Positions 50,182 to 53,678 of a stretch of DNA of 53,678 nucleotides are shown piece by piece. Source of the stretch: Streptococcus merionis DSM 19192 (GTDB taxonomy: Bacteria > Bacillota > Bacilli > Lactobacillales > Streptococcaceae); the NCBI RefSeq assembly GCF_000380085.1, contig NZ_KB904550.1, forward strand, positions 150,563 through 204,240, given 5' to 3'. Position 1 is the stretch's first letter; each line of letters opens with the position of its first letter. The position numbers and the translations under genes are program-made. A model generated the notes under the pieces. The model was given only the letters and a program-made list of their open reading frames with translations, had not been told where the DNA came from and made no database searches.

Positions 50182-53100
50182 ATGTATAAACCTAAGCATA
50201 GCAAGTATTCTCTGCAGAAGAAGCAATACTTTTCAATCAGAAAATTTAAGTTCGGGGCCGCCTCCGCATTAATCGGTGTCGGGCTCTTCGCTTCAGGCAG
50301 CGCCCTTGCTCAAGAACAAATTCAAACGACTACACAAATAGAAACTACTGTTTCATCAGATGTATCAGGTAGTCCTACTGATATAAGTAGTACCGTACCA
50401 GTAAATATTGAAACAGACAAGTCCGAGTCTACTGTTTTGACAGATGACTCTCACTCTACTCAAGAAACACAGTCATCAGCTGAGGTAGCAAAAACAACAG
50501 AAGACAGTGTAGATGAAGCTTCTACCGCTAAAACCAATGGTTCTAGCGAGAAAGAAACTGAACTAGCTAAAACAGACAAATCTGACTCAGCCATTGTAGC
50601 AGACAACTCTCGCTCTACTAAGGGGACACAGCTCTTAACTGAGTTAGGTAAAATAGCAGAAAAGAGTGTTGATAAACCTTCTACTTCTAAAACCCCTATT
50701 GCTAACGAAAAAGAAGCTGAAACAACTGAAAAATCAGCCACATCAGAGCAAACTGATTCTAGCAATAGCCATATCTTCTATAAAGTTCGTTACCTCGAAC
50801 AACAAACTGACGGCACAGTAACAACCTTAGCGCAAACATCTGCTAAAGCTCTTCTTGTGCCATCAAATGAAATAGATAAAAAGTACGTTTCAGAAAAGGC
50901 AAATTTAAACCAAACTGCTCTTTATGGTTACGAATTAACCGCTAGTACACCAAATTCACAAACTATCTTAGCTTCTGAATTACAAAAGATTAAATACATT
51001 GATTTTTATGTCAGAAGAATTGGTTCCACAGCAGTAATATCAGTAGTATCAACTAGCCCAGAAGAACAGTCAACACATAAAAACATCAAGCACCTGGGTG
51101 ATGGAGTTAAGGGAAATCTTAGCTTAAATATCGGTAGAGCTTATCAATCTATTAACGAATCTACCACTATTCGTCCAGTAGGTGTAACTGTTCAGCAAAG
51201 TAAGTCTTCAGCAGAACAGCAGGCACTTCTCAATTTTTCTTATTTGAAACAAGGAGTTGAGAAAGAAATTTCTGGATTACCTGCTGGGTTAACCTTCAAC
51301 AGCGTAACTGGAGAAATTGAAGGAACTGTTTATCAACCTGGACAGTATACTGTAAAAGTTACGGCAACTGTTGACAATGCTATTGTAGATACTGGTAAAT
51401 TTGAATTAGATATTAACGCATTGCCAAAAACTGATCAAGCAATCTTTACCGATCACTTGATGAGACCTATCACAGTCAACGGAGCTAAAGATGCTATTGC
51501 GATCTCGTTTAGCTATACCAAGACACTTCAAAATCAAACAACTACTCAAGCAGGGCTACCAACTGGTCTAAGCTATAATACGGCAACAACACAAATTGAA
51601 GGAACACCGCTTGAGCCAGGTAACTATACGATTCTCTCACAAGCTAGTCGTTTGGCTACAAATGCAGATGGAAGCATGGCTGCCTCTAGTGCTATCACCT
51701 ATGTAACGGAGACTAATTTATACGTCACAGATCAAGTAAGTTCTGGTCTACCTGTCGTTGTTCCTGAAAATATAATCACAACAGGAAACACCTATACTAC
51801 AACCGAACAAGCACTCCCTTCTGCTACATCTAACACAGCTGCGCGTGCCTTGCTTAGCAATCAACCGACTCGCTTCAAACGCTCAGCCCTTAGAGCTGCT
51901 GCCTCCCCAGAGACTACTGACGGTGTTGTTGGAACGCTCAAGTTGGGAGATTACACAGATGCATCCAACGAATACGATACAGCTATTGGTTATAACGCAA
52001 AAACAAATGTTGGCGTTCAAAACAGAGGTGGTGCGATTGCCTTTGGTACGCATACGACAGCCAAGGGTGAAAACACTATTGCTATCGGTAACACAACAAC
52101 AGCTGAAAAAGATTCTGCTATCGCAGCTGGAGGAAAAGCAGATGGCGTTGGTGCTGTCAATATCGGCTATCAAGGTTCTGCAAATGGTGGCTCTAGTGTC
52201 AATATCGGCTACTATGCCAAGACAGAGGGCGAATACGCGACTGCTATCGGGGGACAAGCTAAAGCTAAACAAAACCTTGCTACCGCTATAGGTTCTAGCG
52301 CCAATGCTGATGGGTATAACGCCTCAGCTATTGGAGCTGGTGCTAAAGCTAAAGACAATCTATCAACTGCTATCGGAGGCAATGCTCAAGCACAAGAACT
52401 TTCAACTGCTATCGGTGCTAACTCTGAAGCTAGCTACTACAATTCAGTCGCTCTAGGGGCACAATCAAAAACAGATGCTCCAGCAAAATCCGTAGATAGC
52501 GCAACCATTAATGGCATTAGCTATTCAGGCTTTGCCGGAAAAGCAGCAGAAGAAGGCTCTCAAGTTTCAATTGGTTCTAAAGCTCAAGAACGACAGTTGA
52601 AAAATGTAGCCGCTGGTGAAATTTCTGATACCTCTACAGATGCTATCAATGGTTCTCAATTACATCTAATAACTAAAAACTCTCACTGGGTAGCAACATC
52701 TGGCGCTGTCGGAACTGGTACCCAACATCCAGTCCATGAGTCAAACGCTGGTCCAAGTGATCAAAAAGTTCACAGTGGCGATAAGTTAACCTTCCGTGCA
52801 GGAAACGGTCTCAATATCGAACAAAACGGAAACGTCTTCACTTACTCTCTTAACAAACAAACCCCTAAATTAGAAGTAATTCCAGGTTCTAATGGATCTT
52901 ACACCATAAAATACACAGATGCTTTTGGTCAACTATCAACAGCCGAGTTTACCGTAAATACTATCAAAGGTGAAAAAGGTGAAAAAGGTGAAAAAGGCGA
53001 CAAGGGCGATCCTGGTAAGAACGGTCTTAACGGTAAAGATGGTAAGAACGGTGCTGCTGGTTTCGCTGATGTCAAAGACAACGGAGACGGAACCAAGACT

Positions 53101-53678
53101 ATCACTACCGGTACTGACAAAGATGGAGATGGTATTGTCTCCGAAAATGAGAAAACGTCTGTCACTGTCTCTGATGGCAAGAAGGGCGATAAAGGCGATA
53201 AAGGCGATAAAGGCGATAACGGTCTTAACGGTAAAGATGGTAAGAATGGTGCTGCTGGTTTCGCTGATGTCAAAGATAACAACGACGGCACCAAGACTAT
53301 CACTACTGGTACCGACAAGAATGGTGATGGTATTGTCTCTGATGATGAGAAGACCTCTGTCACTGTGACCGATGGAGCTAAAGGCGACAAGGGCGATAAC
53401 GGTCTTAACGGTAAAGATGGTAAGAATGGTGCCGCTGGTTTCGCTGATGTCAAAGACAACGGAGACGGAACCAAGACTATCACTACTGGTACCGACAAGA
53501 ACGGTGATGGCATTGTCTCTGAAAATGAGAAAACGTCTGTTACTGTCTCTGATGGCAAGAAAGGCGACAAAGGTGACAAGGGTGATCCTGGTAAGAACGG
53601 TCTTAACGGGGCTCCTGGAATTAACGGAGCTGCCGGGTTCGCTAAAGTCATAGATAATAAAAATGGTACTAAGACTAT
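50182..53678 (+). CDS. YSIRK surface protein with YadA-like head and collagen-like repeats (3' end beyond the window)
   Basis: The frame is open from the ATG at 50182 (AAAGGAG before it) to the window end, at least 1165 codons. Order: YSIRK signal (YFSIRKFKFGAASALIGVG, ending SALAQ), a Thr/Ser/Glu linker to about 195, two putative Ig-like domains (about 360-520), and a YadA/Hep-Hag head of repeated ~14-residue units (TAIGYNAK, IAIGNTTTAE, SAIGAGAKAK; about 600-785). A YadA-type neck follows (NVAAGEISDTSTDAINGSQL, about 808). From about 930 there are Gly-X-Y runs ([19 protein letters not shown]) alternating with a domain holding an EF-hand-like loop DKDGDGIVSENE. An LPXTG end is expected but not visible. 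Confidence 0.93.
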   Translation, partial: MYKPKHSKYSLQKKQYFSIRKFKFGAASALIGVGLFASGSALAQEQIQTTTQIETTVSSDVSGSPTDISSTVPVNIETDKSESTVLTDDSHSTQETQSSAEVAKTTEDSVDEASTAKTNGSSEKETELAKTDKSDSAIVADNSRSTKGTQLLTELGKIAEKSVDKPSTSKTPIANEKEAETTEKSATSEQTDSSNSHIFYKVRYLEQQTDGTVTTLAQTSAKALLVPSNEIDKKYVSEKANLNQTALYGYELTASTPNSQTILASELQKIKYIDFYVRRIGSTAVISVVSTSPEEQSTHKNIKHLGDGVKGNLSLNIGRAYQSINESTTIRPVGVTVQQSKSSAEQQALLNFSYLKQGVEKEISGLPAGLTFNSVTGEIEGTVYQPGQYTVKVTATVDNAIVDTGKFELDINALPKTDQAIFTDHLMRPITVNGAKDAIAISFSYTKTLQNQTTTQAGLPTGLSYNTATTQIEGTPLEPGNYTILSQASRLATNADGSMAASSAITYVTETNLYVTDQVSSGLPVVVPENIITTGNTYTTTEQALPSATSNTAARALLSNQPTRFKRSALRAAASPETTDGVVGTLKLGDYTDASNEYDTAIGYNAKTNVGVQNRGGAIAFGTHTTAKGENTIAIGNTTTAEKDSAIAAGGKADGVGAVNIGYQGSANGGSSVNIGYYAKTEGEYATAIGGQAKAKQNLATAIGSSANADGYNASAIGAGAKAKDNLSTAIGGNAQAQELSTAIGANSEASYYNSVALGAQSKTDAPAKSVDSATINGISYSGFAGKAAEEGSQVSIGSKAQERQLKNVAAGEISDTSTDAINGSQLHLITKNSHWVATSGAVGTGTQHPVHESNAGPSDQKVHSGDKLTFRAGNGLNIEQNGNVFTYSLNKQTPKLEVIPGSNGSYTIKYTDAFGQLSTAEFTVNTIKGEKGEKGEKGDKGDPGKNGLNGKDGKNGAAGFADVKDNGDGTKTITTGTDKDGDGIVSENEKTSVTVSDGKKGDKGDKGDKGDNGLNGKDGKNGAAGFADVKDNNDGTKTITTGTDKNGDGIVSDDEKTSVTVTDGAKGDKGDNGLNGKDGKNGAAGFADVKDNGDGTKTITTGTDKNGDGIVSENEKTSVTVSDGKKGDKGDKGDPGKNGLNGAPGINGAAGFAKVIDNKNGTKT
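52969..53678 (+). repeat. Collagen-like/EF-loop tandem repeats
   Basis: Units begin at about 53053, 53251, 53431 and 53629 (period 180-198 bases). Each has a GFADVKDNGDGTKTITTGT segment, a DKDGDG or DKNGDG calcium-type loop, TSVTVSDG or TSVTVTDG, and a GKKGDKGD/GLNGKDGKNG stretch. Differences in length come from the number of GDK triplets. The array continues past the window. Confidence 0.88.

Noticed and set aside
50114..50272. Small frame with GGGAGAG before its ATG upstream of the adhesin
   Set aside because: It contains the -35 and -10 of the adhesin promoter and overlaps the adhesin gene out of frame, so it would rarely be on the transcript.
52929..53651. 240-codon minus-strand frame with Pro/Leu/Ser-rich repeats
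   Set aside because: Antisense shadow of the collagen-like Gly-X-Y repeats (Gly codons read backwards give Pro).

Overview
The window reads as chromosome of a low-GC Gram-positive coccus, most likely Streptococcus sanguinis or a close relative. The clues are YSIRK/LPXTG surface proteins, strong AGGAGG ribosome sites, streptococcal-type intergenic repeats, and an anaerobic cobalamin pathway beside an ethanolamine microcompartment, a combination I know from the S. sanguinis cobalamin island. The species call is from memory of that locus, not from a search.

Layout. 1-712: non-coding, with a 114-bp tandem repeat and a foldable dispersed repeat. 713-8548 (minus): corrin-ring operon cbiA-cbiB-cbiC-cbiC-cbiD-cbiE-cbiT-cbiF-cbiG. 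8910-23712 (minus): ethanolamine operon eutG-S-V-W-A-B-C-L-(BMC protein)-E-M-M-T-pduL-(unknown)-N-H-Q. About 23998-24375 (plus): untranslated RNA with a cobalamin riboswitch followed by ANTAR-type hairpins, divergent from eutG. 24525-30008 (minus): secreted HAD phosphatase-eutP-cobD-pduX-cobT-pduO. 30477-34804: LtrA-like membrane protein, a merR/amidohydrolase/monooxygenase operon and a frameshifted aldo/keto reductase. 35210-41660: a cytoplasmic HAD phosphatase (plus) converging on an ABC transporter plus metallophosphoesterase operon (minus), both with Pho-box-like promoters. 41850-48430: IS200/IS605 and IS110 remnants around a 1523-aa LPXTG protein and a TetR regulator. 48602 to the end: an AraC-type regulator ending in a poly-G tract, and a YSIRK surface protein with a YadA-like head and collagen-like repeats, cut by the window edge.

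How it works together. EutBC needs adenosylcobalamin. The cbi genes build the ring, cobD/pduX/cobT serve the nucleotide loop, and eutT/pduO adenosylate. EutW/EutV sense ethanolamine and act through RNA antitermination. I find paired hairpins with 6-nt loops (A at position 1, G at position 4), the second overlapping an intrinsic terminator, before eutG, eutA and also cbiA. A similar hairpin pair precedes the phosphatase-eutP-cob operon, and another follows the riboswitch. Cofactor synthesis, salvage and a secreted phosphatase that could free ethanolamine from phosphoethanolamine therefore appear to belong to one EutV regulon.

The most notable points are this extended regulon, the pair of HAD phosphatases under different predicted controls, a CbiC paralog lacking the catalytic His, and the chimeric YadA-like/collagen-like Gram-positive adhesin. 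A few coordinates of short regulatory sites may be off by one base because I counted them by eye.
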